A stretch of DNA of 64,000 nucleotides from Anthostomella pinea (Eukaryota; Ascomycota; Sordariomycetes; Xylariales; Xylariaceae). The DNA is taken from positions 186,001 through 250,000 of the forward strand of contig CAUWAG010000019.1 of NCBI GenBank assembly GCA_963556695.1. Direction: 5' to 3'. This document shows positions 10,331 to 19,660 of this stretch, one piece after another. A model generated the notes under the pieces. That model was given only the letters and a program-made list of their open reading frames with translations, made no database searches and was not told where the DNA came from. Positions within the stretch are counted from its first letter, which is position 1, and each line of letters opens with the position of its first letter. Position numbers and translations under genes: made by a program.

Positions 10331-10918
10331 ATTGTCGGTGGGTAGATGGTGCTCGCTGGGGATGATCGATAGTATATGTGAGGTTACCTTTTGTTAAAGG
10401 GGATTCCTACCGGTATGAAGCAAGACTGCAAAGGCAAGTCTATCGGTTGATGTGCAATGAGTGATTCGCTTGTGAAAAAGATTTGAGAATGTGCAGTGGG
10501 CAACGATCTAATGGCCCTGTTGATATAGACCCTGCAGTATCAGGATCAGGGTGAATGGTCCCCGGCAAAACTATCGCAACAATGCAGGTTCCTCACAACA
10601 ATGGGACTCCATGGCCATGCTAGTGGACCCCATTGTCAATCTTGGTCAAGTAGCCTTCTACCATTGCTTGAGGCGGAAAAGGATGAACATGTATGCATTG
10701 AACAGCCCATCTCCCTTGAGAGGCGTGAGCCAGCAGTATATGCTTCCATATGTGGCTGAAGGTCATAACTGCATAGGAACATATAGCATAGCCCTTGACA
10801 GAACAGCAAGATAAGTAAGGCATATAATACTCGAGATGTGAGAAGACCATCTACATGTCTCAAGGATGCGGTGTAGACTATGGAGGGGAGATACTGAGCT
10901 TATACATCTACTTAACAT
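10331..10918. other. Intergenic region, nothing recognised
   Basis: Upstream side of the decayed gene and left flank of a solo LTR. I see no gene. Confidence 0.4.
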
Positions 10919-10923
10919 GATAC

Positions 10924-11104
10924 TGTTGGATGGCGCACAAGCCACCGTGGCATTCAGGGAGGTGGCAGTGCACCAACAAGGCCAATAGGGCATTTTTAGG
11001 CCACCTAGCCCACAGAAGGATTTTCACAGAAACACAACACTCAAATCAGAATCACCAGAATACACATTATCAACCAGATCAACCATAATACACGCTATTT
11101 GACA
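10924..11104. mobile_element. Solo LTR, family A copy 1 (181 bp, TSD GATAC)
   Basis: Begins TGTTGGATGGCGCACAAGCC and ends GCTATTTGACA. It is flanked by a perfect 5-bp duplication GATAC (10919-10923 and 11105-11109). A second copy at 18175-18354 matches along its whole length. TG...CA termini plus a 5-bp duplication identify an LTR-retrotransposon long terminal repeat left after recombination. Confidence 0.9.
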
Positions 11105-11109
11105 GATAC

Positions 11110-11838
11110 CTCATCATATCTTGAAATAGGGGGTAAGTCGCTTGGTGCTTGCACGCTGCCAAATAAGGGGGAACGCGGAGTGAGGGCCACTGTGAATGGG
11201 GACTTAGTACAGGTCAACGATGTTTCCAAGTCAGTGTCAGCGTTAAAGACTGTGGAGCAGGACAAACATTGCTAATGGCGTCCATCGGCATAGTGGTGGA
11301 GAAGATGGCGACACTCTACCCACGATCAGTGACGCAATCAGAATCCAAATGCAAGCGATGAGGTAGCCTGTCTATACGAACGACGAACCGCTATCAGGAG
11401 CGATGCTATACTATGTACAGGCGCGAGGTGTCGCGAAAGATATGCCCAATGTAACGCTCGACCTATGCACGTCTGACTGTCGTGTATGTCGAGGCAATGA
11501 CCTCCACCTCACCTCGCCCGACTTCTATATTCCGTCCGGAATACAGAAGTTATTCTGACATATACACCACAACAATTGCCTGTAGGATCGATCGACCTTG
11601 CAGTTCATACTCCCTACTGCACTTCTTGCGCACCGACATCAGTCCCGCACAGTTCCAAAAAATACTATCTGGCAGTGTCCAACTCATCATGTAAGCGTAA
11701 CGACTGTCGGATCGCTCAGGGTGATTGAGGGAGAATTTTATACCCTAGTGAGCCACCAAATCATCAAACGGGGCGCTGGATTACGCGGGACTCAATGTGC
11801 AACGAAACGACCAGGCGGTGCTACCTATCTAGCCATCG
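11110..11838. other. Intergenic region downstream of the cupin gene
   Basis: Between the solo LTR and the 3' end of the minus-strand cupin gene. No gene or repeat recognised. Confidence 0.45.
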
Positions 11839-13001
11839 CTACGAAAAGGAGAATCCGAATTCGGGCTGCAACGTTTTGAAGGCACCGACATTGGCATCTT
11901 CCGCCTTCTCTGGCAGTATAGGAGACTTGTGCTCTTTGCCAAGCTTGGAAAGCACCTCGATCAAGCCTCCTCCGTTCGCGAAAGCGTACACCTTGTTATG
12001 CCTAGACGCCATCTTGTAGCGGAAAGCTGTCCCTTTGGGTATATAAATGACCTCACCAGCGGCCAGCTTCGACGGCGAAGACGAGTCAAGATGGAATTCG
12101 ACGCTCCCTTGGACGACGTAAAACGCATGATGTACATTGTCGAACCGGAGACATTGGACTTCTTTCGCGAAGATGCCGTGCTTGTGGTGTTGAGACGAAC
12201 CTTCAATGCTACCGATTGCGAATTTGCCGTGGGACTCGGCGGTGGTGATGATTGGTCGACATACCGTGCCTCCCACTTCATAAGCCGGGCCGGATGCGTT
12301 CTTGAGGAAGTATGGCTGCGGACTACCTGGAAGCTGGTTCTCGTCTGCTTGCCACTCTTGCGGCTCGAAGTGCTCCTGCTGTGGACAAGGTACCATGTCA
12401 TATTGTTCTGCTGCCGCTTTGAGCTTGGGCAGTAGGACTTCGAGGAAGTTCCGGTTATCGTCCATTGGCCACATTGGTCCCGAATAAGGCTCGCCAATGA
12501 AGCGGAAGAACTCCTCCCAACCTCCTGGCACTATCAAGCCGACCATCTCGGCGTGAGCTCCCAGGACTTGGTACTGATGGATGGTACCCTTATGACAGTG
12601 TTAGCGCCGTGTCCACGGACTTGGGTTCAGATTCTCACAGGAGGTAAGCTCGCAAAGTCACCAGCCCCCATCGTTCGACACTTCTCGCCGGCCCAGACAT
12701 TGATATTCCCTTGCAAACACAGGAAGACATCGTGTGCTTCGCGATGGTAGTGGAAACCTATTGGATCGCCTTGGCTCCCGCCACTGGCTACCACACAGAA
12801 GGCATCTTCTGTCTCCTTTCCAGTGATTAGGAGTCGAGTCGCTGATTTGGAGAGTGGTATGTAGATGATCTCGCCGTCTTGCGAAGAGATCACGTAGGGT
12901 GCTCCAGGCTTTCCAGGTGGGAGCTCTACCGTCTCTAGCTTCTTTGCTTGGTCTTTCGTCCCGTTCATGAGAGAGGATAGCTTTCCAGTGATCTGCTCCA
13001 T
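11839..13001 (-). CDS. Quercetin 2,3-dioxygenase-like bicupin
   Basis: A 370-aa protein of the fungal quercetinase-like bicupin family. Exon 1 is 13001-12639, intron 12589-12638 (50 bp; GTGAGA, GCTAAC, AAG), exon 2 12588-11839; the join is phase 0 and gives GDFASLPP-GTIHQYQ. Family enzymes use a metal ion and O2 to open the flavonol C ring, releasing CO and a depside. The first cupin has the metal-site signature FHYHREAHDVF with downstream His in GTIHQY. Asp stands where the Aspergillus japonicus enzyme has the Glu ligand. The middle holds IVPGGWEEFFRFIGEPYSG and EQYDMVP, and the second cupin holds VHHAFYVVQG and YIPKGTAFRY, ending in EFGFSFS. No signal peptide precedes the chosen ATG, so it is probably intracellular. 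It is divergent from the hydrolase at 13297, with about 295 bp between the ATGs. Confidence 0.85.
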
Positions 13002-13296
13002 AGTAGTAAGGCCGTCAATGACTCGAGATGGCAATGGAACAGCAGTTGTAACTTGTAGAATGTAGGACTAGAGGACTGGCGTCCCCTCCGCCCGACGTCT
13101 GCCACATTTCATCGGCCCCCATCTTGACCGGGGCCGGATCTTGACAGATGACGACGCACCCCCACTTCCCGAGGTCACCTCCACTAAAGGTATAGATGGG
13201 CCGATTGAAGATGGCTGCATGGTAATTTATGGTCTACAAGCTGGTTTCCAAGACTCCTGTCAGTCCAGCTGACATCCACAGTCCACAACACGTTCG
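13002..13296. promoter_or_regulatory. Shared divergent promoter of cupin and hydrolase
   Basis: The 295 bp between the two start codons must hold both promoters. I recognised no specific operator. The arrangement suggests co-regulation of the pair. Confidence 0.5.
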
Positions 13297-14328
13297 ATGA
13301 GGCGACTTCGAGCGATCAAGAACCAAATACTACCTCAACCTGCAGCCGGGGTCATGGACCAACTACCTGCCTTCGGAAAGAAGATCGAGGAGATCGTGAT
13401 GCCTACCATGAAGGCTTACGCTCCTCTGCTTCAAAGGAATGCCGACTTCATCAAATCCGTAAAGAAAGAGACATTCACCTACGGCTCACATGAAAGACAA
13501 CAGCTGGACGTCTACTCGCCTTTGGAGGCCAAAATCACCAATGGCCGGAGACCGGTGCTGATGTTCGAGTACGGCGGCGGGTTTGTGAATGGCGCGAAGA
13601 CGTTGATGCCAATGCCAGATGGCTTGGTACACGCCAACATCGGCGCTTTCTTCGCCAATCACTTCGGCTACACTGTCGTGGTAGCCGACTACCGTCTAAT
13701 GTCCCACGGCGCCAAGTTCCCTTCGGGCGGCGAAGACATCGCTCTGGCTGTTGAATGGATCTGCGAGAACGAACCAGGACCCGGTTCGGAGCCTATTGAT
13801 CTGTTCACCATGGGTAATTCTGCTGGTGGTGTACATCTGTCGACCTTCTTGCTTCATCAAAGCTTCAGCAAAACCAGACGGAAGGTCCTCACTGGAAACA
13901 AGACAAGACTCAGAGGCGCGGTGATGTTATCGGTGCCTTTCGATTTCAACCTTGCGCCTGCGTATCGCTCCGAGATACTGAAAAGCTACTTTAGCGACAT
14001 CGAGGCGAACTGTCCGCTGGGCCTGCTGCGGACAGCCCAGGAGAAGGTGGAATCTATCGACTTCGTGAATGCTGGCGCCAAGGTTCTTGTTCTCAGCGGT
14101 GAATTGGACCCGGACAACGATATCTTGATACCGCGAGACAACTTCGTAGATGAGTGGCTGCACATGGGCGAGAACGATTATCGGGTATCTCTCGCTGTTG
14201 ATAGTATGCCGCGGCATAACCATATCAGCCCATTTGCTAGCTTGGGCACAGGCATTGAAGAAGAGGAAGCTTGGGGCTGTCAGGTTGCGGCTTTCTGCGA
14301 CAACATTAGGAAGTTTGCACCTAGGTGA
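13297..14328 (+). CDS. Alpha/beta hydrolase fold esterase
   Basis: A 343-aa intronless serine hydrolase of the esterase/lipase type. A YGGGF oxyanion-hole segment lies near residues 92-96 (the HGGG position, with Tyr replacing His). The nucleophile elbow is MGNSAGG with Ser175. The likely acid is Asp271 in SGELDPD, and the likely base is a His near 311-313 in PRHNHIS. No signal peptide is evident, so it is probably cytosolic. A second in-frame Met at about residue 20 (MDQLPAFGKK) may be the true start. Its position next to a quercetinase-like cupin makes the depside ester released by flavonol cleavage a reasonable candidate substrate. That is inference from context; the fold assignment is from motifs. 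Confidence 0.85.
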   Translation: MRRLRAIKNQILPQPAAGVMDQLPAFGKKIEEIVMPTMKAYAPLLQRNADFIKSVKKETFTYGSHERQQLDVYSPLEAKITNGRRPVLMFEYGGGFVNGAKTLMPMPDGLVHANIGAFFANHFGYTVVVADYRLMSHGAKFPSGGEDIALAVEWICENEPGPGSEPIDLFTMGNSAGGVHLSTFLLHQSFSKTRRKVLTGNKTRLRGAVMLSVPFDFNLAPAYRSEILKSYFSDIEANCPLGLLRTAQEKVESIDFVNAGAKVLVLSGELDPDNDILIPRDNFVDEWLHMGENDYRVSLAVDSMPRHNHISPFASLGTGIEEEEAWGCQVAAFCDNIRKFAPR

Positions 14329-15274
14329 TAGCAGCAGCGTGCATGAGTCCAAACGTGGCATGCATATAGGATAACTGGAGTAGACACTTCTTTACCTGTC
14401 ATGCAATTCCGCTCGTGAGACGTGCCGCTGGCTGTCCCCGGTCCTACCAAGGTTGACTCTTCACACTCGGCACAATCATGTTCGTAGAGCTTTCAACGAC
14501 CATTGGTGACTCGGTCGCACCAGAAGACACCTCATCAGAAAACCATGTTTCGCCGTTGGGGCATCGACTGCCCGGCATTAAACACAGTACCTGCGCTGGC
14601 CATGTTCACTGGGCCATCACGCTGCTGCAAACGAGCTGGACGATTATCCAGAGTATCGCACGCGCCGTGAAGCACCTGCCGCTGGCGCCGCTCGAGCTGT
14701 TCACGCTGGCCTTCGTCAAGGAGACAATTTCAAAGATGTAGTAGTACATATCGGCCAGCGAGCTCTCGCGGCGGACGCTCCTCGTTGTCGTGCTTGTTGC
14801 CGTCGGGCGACAGGCGAGTCGACAGCACGACCTGCAGCTGCCCGCCGACATATCAGGGGAACAGCTCGATGTTGATGTCCAGCTTTGTCCTGCACGTGTC
14901 GGACACGCGCCTTCCGGCTTTGGGTGGCGCGTAAATTACCTTACCTTAGCTTGCACAGCCTCTGAGACACGAAGACGATGACGTCGCATGACCGCACTTG
15001 TGGCGTTAACAGGTTTCCATCGTCCAAGCTTCAGTCCAAGCTTCACTCATCAACATTCCAAGATTCTTGACACTTGTCCAGTGCCCGTCATTCATCCACA
15101 AATACCTACTTTAAGTACACGCCTAAGTCAAATCACTTGAGAGTTTGTTTCATTTCAACCTACTCCCCAATATCACACAGTAATCAGTATACACTTCAAC
15201 TTCGGTCTTCGCAAATCTCGATATCCCCAACTCCCAGATTCATCCCCATCAGACTATCCCCATCAAACGACACA
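14329..15274. other. Intergenic region with a membrane-protein relic
   Basis: Apart from the relic at about 14610-14741, no gene is supported. Near 15030 a duplicated CCAAGCTTCA precedes the CA-rich leader of the Cys-rich gene at 15275. Confidence 0.4.
14610..14741 (+). pseudogene. Relic of a fungal multi-pass membrane protein
   Basis: The short frame encodes LLQTSWTIIQSIARAVKHLP followed by LAPLELFTLAFV, then stops. This resembles the segment of a common fungal membrane-protein family that reads LQT-W-IQ-IAR-QHLP-T-LE-TLAFA before a conserved ALWW-KP segment. Here the expected downstream part is missing and two stop codons follow shortly. No complete neighbouring exons were found. I take it as a fragment, not a functional gene. 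Confidence 0.45.
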
Positions 15275-15579
15275 ATGGCACCCACACAACCCGAGACCCA
15301 GCAACAAGCTGCACCTTCCAGCAACGAGCAGGGCCAGCAATCGCCACAATCGCCCATGGAGGAGATATCTCTTCAGCCCATGGCTCCCCAACCTATGAGT
15401 ACGATAGCCCTCTGGTTTCCCCCTTCCTCGTCAGCCAACTAACAGTCCACCCTATAGACCCTCAAGCACCACATGATGAACCGATGGGTCTGCGTGGTGG
15501 TGACCGTGGTGGCTGTTGTCCAGGTCGCTTTTGCTTCTGTATTCCTTGCCCGCTTCCATGCGACTTCTGTATCATCTAG
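15275..15579 (+). CDS. Small protein with seven-cysteine C terminus
   Basis: An 81-aa two-exon gene. Exon 1 15275-15398 and exon 2 15458-15579 are joined across a 59-bp intron (GTACGA donor, CCAACTAAC branch, CTATAG acceptor). The join makes PMNPQAPHDEPMGLRGG. The N-terminal half is Gln/Pro/Ser-rich and disordered, without a signal peptide. The end is CCPGRFCFCIPCPLPCDFC-II: seven cysteines within 19 residues, after an RGG-type linker. This layout (polar Pro/Gln-rich start, MGLRGG, short Cys-dense tail) recurs in small fungal proteins of unknown function. By analogy with Cys-rich tail modules the end may be membrane-associated or lipidated, but that is a guess. Other reading frames across exon 2 are open yet do not splice to an ATG exon. 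Confidence 0.7.
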
Positions 15580-15989
15580 ACAGAACGCGCAAGAGGTCGA
15601 AGGGAAGGGAAGCAACCTCGGTATATTCAGAGGTCTGGTCATTGCGCATTGTACATGAAGGCTCTTTGGGCGGTGCGGCGCTGGTGAAAGCAACCTCGGT
15701 GTACGTTATTCAGGACTGCGATTAGGCATACGGATTGATTGAATTGTTTTATCTGCAGGACGAGGTGTTTGGCACGATGCTGGACTATGATGAGTGGGCT
15801 CGGGGCTGTGGTTTAAGGTCAGACTGGTCAGGCTGGTAGGACCTGGACGGAGTTTGTCTTGGGGGTAGAGTCAAATCATCGAGACTCGCTCAAAGTTTTC
15901 TGTACCAGGCCACTGGGATTCACCTCTTGTTTCATGAGAGCTTAGGAATACTCGGCAATACCTACCTACACTCAAAAAGCCGGCTGGGT
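15580..15989. other. Intergenic region before the LTR element
   Basis: 3' flank of the Cys-rich gene up to the target duplication of the LTR element. Nothing else recognised. Confidence 0.45.
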
Positions 15990-15994
15990 ATCTC

Positions 15995-16178
15995 TGTGAG
16001 CAGAATCCACCTTTGTATGTAGCCAGTATGTGACGGGCAGCACGGATGTCGGGGCCATGGGCCCCGACCCCCCATACAAGGGGCTGCTTGCTGCCAACGT
16101 ACAGTAGATAGACCATCATCAAGACAACAACGCTGCCTCGTCCATGTTGCTGTCACCTCGTTCCGGATTTTGCCCTCA
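15995..16178 (+). repeat. Family B 5' LTR (184 bp)
   Basis: Starts TGTGAGCAGAATCC and ends TTTTGCCCTCA. It keeps C and G at almost all sites where the 3' LTR of the same element has T and A. Confidence 0.9.
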
Positions 16179-17793
16179 TGGTAGCATCTCTTTTTTTCAG
16201 TCAGTAACGAGGGCATCATCATCTGATCAACAGCTGGTTGAGCCAAAGGGCGTCGCCCTGAGGGCACGCCAGCGCTGAGACCAGAAAAGGACCAAACAGA
16301 TGATTTTCCGTTGGAGAAAAGGCAGCAAAACGGCCTTCCAGTGCGCCAGCAGAGGCACCAGCTCGCCAGCAGCAGATACGCCAGCCAGGGCGTTAGCACG
16401 ACGATCATCAGAGTGATCAGCAGCGCGAGCATCACGTCGCCTTCGGCTTCGTGAGAAAGAGAAGAGAGAGCCAGAACCGGCTCACGCTCAGCAAACGGGT
16501 GAGCAAACGGCCATCTAGGCGCCGAGAGAGGCGCCAGCATCGTCAGAGGTCGCCATCTCGGGCACCTCATCCAGTACCCTCAAGTCCACACGGCACTCGC
16601 AGCAGTCAGTGCGTGGCAGTCATCTTCCCCTTCCCCGGCTCAGAGAGAGCCTTCGCCAGCAGAAGGGTGACGGCTCCAGTAGAGCGCGTCAGAGGTCATC
16701 CTGACGAGTACTCACCCAGTCATCTTGGAGACCTCATACCTTCGGCGTCCAGAATGCAAGTCATAGCGTGTGGCACATCATCCGAAATCCGCGGCGCTCT
16801 TAGCGATCATCTGCAGCGCGCGGCAGTCTTCTCCAAGCCCACGGCGCTCGCAACAGTCATCTGCAGCGCTTGGCATCACCGCTAGAATACGGCGCGTGGA
16901 ACGGCAAGCCTGAGGGCGTCGCCAGACGGCTCAGAGAGCGCGTCAGAGGTCGCCAACACGAGCGCCTCACTTCCCCGAAGACCACGGCGCTCGCACCAGT
17001 TGTCTGCGGCGCGAGGCAGTCACCAGAGAGAGAGAGAGAGTCTTCCTCCGCCTGATCATTTGCAAATGAAGGCGAAGAACGATAGATCGATCGGATTCGC
17101 GAAGGATCCGTCAGCAACGCGCGCGGCAGTCACACCACGGCGTTCGCACCGTATCAAGTCTTCCTTGCGAGAGAAGCACCGTATCAAGTCCCCATCAGCT
17201 CCTTGGTCAGCAGCGAGGCACCGAGCGCAGCGAGAGAGCCCTCTGTGATCACTCACGAGGAATGGGATCACCACTGCAGAAGGCGATCACCACACGGCTG
17301 CCGGACTTGCGGCAGGAGGGAAATATCAAGCAAAAACCGTGAGTCTCGACCAATATTGGCACGAGGTTTTAGTCACGCTTAGGACAGCGAAATCCTTCAA
17401 GTCGATGAAGGCGTCACGGCGTGACTAGCCAGACGAACGGATGAGACCTCGTCGGAGGCATCACACCCACATCCTTTGACGAAGAGACCGTGGGATTGGC
17501 ATCACGAGAGATGGCCAGAAGTCCTCGCCAACGCGGCTAGAGGCATCGGAAGTCCTCCTCTGGAGGCATCGGCAAGCCCTTCGATGACGAAAGCATCTGA
17601 AGCCCGCCTGATCGACGGCGGCAACGGTTCAGAAGTCCTCTCGCCATCACGGGAGAGGCACGGCACACGGTTAAGTCTTCTTCTGGAGGCTACGGCAAGC
17701 CCTCCGCAGGAGGCATCTCCGCGCGCACGAGCGAGAGATCACGGAAGACCTTCATGGAGGCATAGCATCGAAAGCCCGCCTGATCTAGGGCGG

Positions 17794-17946
17794 TGTGACG
17801 GAACGCTCACCATAACCACCATGCCACGGCTGTTCCAAAAGGATGTCGAATATCAAGCGTGGCAGCTTGACATTCAATGGTGGTACATGTACTCATGTCC
17901 GGGCCCCAAGACTCACCCCATGGGCATCCTGTACCAGACCATGACA
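17794..17946. mobile_element. Solo LTR, family C copy 1 (153 bp, TSD GGCGG), nested
   Basis: Starts TGTGACGGAACGCTCAC and ends CCAGACCATGACA. Perfect duplication GGCGG at 17789-17793 and 17947-17951. It lies inside the family B element, so it inserted later. Copy 2 is at 63562-63718. Confidence 0.9.
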
Positions 17947-18174
17947 GGCGGCACGGTTTGAAAGGTTTTTTTTTCGAGAGGCACGGTATAACGGTTAAGA
18001 CCTCTACGGCATTTTCCCCCTTTTTATACGTTACGGGGGCATGTTACGGCTTTACGAGAGGAAGCAACAGAGCCTTAACGGCATCCTTTTTCCTATTTAG
18101 GTACGGTACGGCTTAACTAAGGAGTCAAGGCCACGGCTTAAGTTGGAGCCTCACAGGGCTATCGAAGCCTGTTG

Positions 18175-18354
18175 TGTTGAATGGCGCGCAAGCCACCGTG
18201 GCATTCAGGGAGGTGGCAGTGCACCAACAAGGCCAATAGGGCATTTTTGGGCCACTTAGCCCACAGAAGGATTTTTCAGAGACACAACAACAATACGGAT
18301 TACACCAGAATATACACTTTCACCCATCTAAAAGCCCCCACGCACTGTTTGACA
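18175..18354. mobile_element. Solo LTR, family A copy 2 (180 bp, TSD TGTTG), nested
   Basis: Starts TGTTGAATGGCGCGCAAGCC and ends GCACTGTTTGACA. Duplication TGTTG at 18170-18174 and 18355-18359. Nested within the family B element, near its 3' end. Confidence 0.9.
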
Positions 18355-18559
18355 TGTTGGAGGCCATGGAGCCTGTTGGAGGATTGGAGCTATTTGCAGC
18401 TATCTGGGCATTTGGCAAGGCGCGAAGGAGTGTGCCACCCGTTCAGAACAGGATTTTCTTTGCGTTTTCGAGCTTTTCGAGCTTAACAGGTTGTTTAAGA
18501 GACCTCTAGGTGTGATTTTATAGCTACATATAGCTTCTTAACCAAGCTAGATGAGGGCG

Positions 18560-18742
18560 TGTAAGCAGAATCTACTTTTGTATGTAGCCAGTATGTAACA
18601 GGCAGCACGGATATCGGGCCCCCGGGCCCTGACCCCCTATATAAAAGGGTGTTTGCTGCTAACAAATAGTAAATAAACTATTATTAAGACAACAACGCTG
18701 CCTCCTCCATATTCTATTACTTCGTTCCGGATTTTGCCCTTA
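18560..18742 (+). repeat. Family B 3' LTR (183 bp), RIP-altered
   Basis: Matches the 5' LTR throughout but shows many C-to-T and G-to-A differences. One result is a TATA-like CTATATAAAAGG where the 5' LTR reads CCATACAAGG. Ends GCCCTTA where the 5' LTR has GCCCTCA. Confidence 0.9.
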
Positions 18743-18933
18743 ATCTCTTGCATTTGTTGTTATTACCACGGACCCAGGCTGTGTACAGTCAGTCAACGCT
18801 CACATTCGGTCATCAAACGGGGGACAGACGGATTTGACGCTCCAAGGGAATATGCACTGGCGACTATACCGGTGCCCCATCAAGGGCAATCTCGAGCCCG
18901 TGGTTGAAGGGGTCAAAGTAGGCAGTGATCAAG

Positions 18934-19660
18934 CTATTGCACTGAACACAGCTTGACACCTTTATACCGGAATCCCTTGGGGTCGTCCCCACCTTCGCCT
19001 TCGTCTTCACCCTCGTAACCCTCGTCTTCACTTTCGTCGTCGAAGTTGAAGAAACCGCCGCTCTCCTCGTCTTCACTTTCGTCTTCGACGTCACTGTCTC
19101 TGTGGCTCTCCTCAGCCTCCAGCTCACCAACCCCCTCGACCTCAAGCTCGATCTTAATGATCTCCTTGTCCGCGTCTTTCCCGTTATCCTTGTTAACTAG
19201 CAACGAATCGCCTCCCTCCACCTCCTCATCCACCTCATCACAACCTTCTACTAACGAAGCGCCCCCCCCCCCCCCCCTCCTCCTCCTCTCCCTCCTCTTC
19301 ATTATCGCTATCGCAAGCCACCTGCAGTACCGAAGCATCGCCTACCTGCAGCAACAAAGCGCCCCCCTCCTCCCCATCCTCATCCTCAACAACATCCTCC
19401 TCCCAAACCCCGCAGGCCTCATCACAAGCCTCCACACTACACGGCATCTCGTTGCCGTCGCCCGAAAACAGCTCGCACATCAGACACAACTCGTCGGATA
19501 TCCTATCGTAGAAGGCGTACTCGACGCCTTTACGGCACACCCCACGACGGCCCTTGGCGCGCGCCTCGCGGCACGTGTAGCCCGGCGTCGCGTCGCGGAG
19601 CTTCATGATGGTGGTGCCGCAGGCGCGGCACTTGAGGTTGTGGGCTATGCCGGTGCACAT
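18934..19660 (-). pseudogene. Acidic Cys-rich protein gene split at a C16 homopolymer
   Basis: One reading frame starts at ATG 19660 (MCTGIAHNLKCRACGTTIMK) and has cysteine pairs CRAC and CLMC, likely a zinc-binding module. It runs into Glu/Asp-rich sequence and then a run of 16 C on the plus strand (19262-19277). After it the frame ends quickly. A second frame continues the same acidic composition (GASLVEGCDEVDEEVEGG onward, many DE repeats) to the stop at 18934. A run one base shorter or two longer would join both into one product of about 240 aa. So it is either a sequencing or assembly slip in the homopolymer, or a real frameshift. No family recognised; the acidic tail suggests a nuclear or chromatin-linked protein at most. 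Confidence 0.55.

Larger units (their letters stand above)
15995..18742 (+). mobile_element. Complete non-coding LTR retroelement (family B) with nested insertions
   Basis: The 5' LTR is 15995-16178 and the 3' LTR 18560-18742. The whole is flanked by a perfect duplication ATCTC (15990-15994 and 18743-18747), so it inserted as one unit. A primer-binding-like TGGTAGCATC starts directly after the 5' LTR, and a purine-rich GATGAGGGCG directly precedes the 3' LTR. The interior, less two nested LTRs (17794-17946 and 18175-18354), is about 2.0 kb. It holds no gag or pol coding sequence, only GC-rich, degenerate GAAGTCCTC/GGCAC-type repeats. It is therefore a non-autonomous element of the TRIM/LARD kind. 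A related copy ends at 55034. Confidence 0.9.

Noticed and set aside
17476..17961. 161-codon frame in the LTR element
   Set aside because: It runs through the degenerate interior and into a nested solo LTR, crossing its boundary, so it is not a gene.
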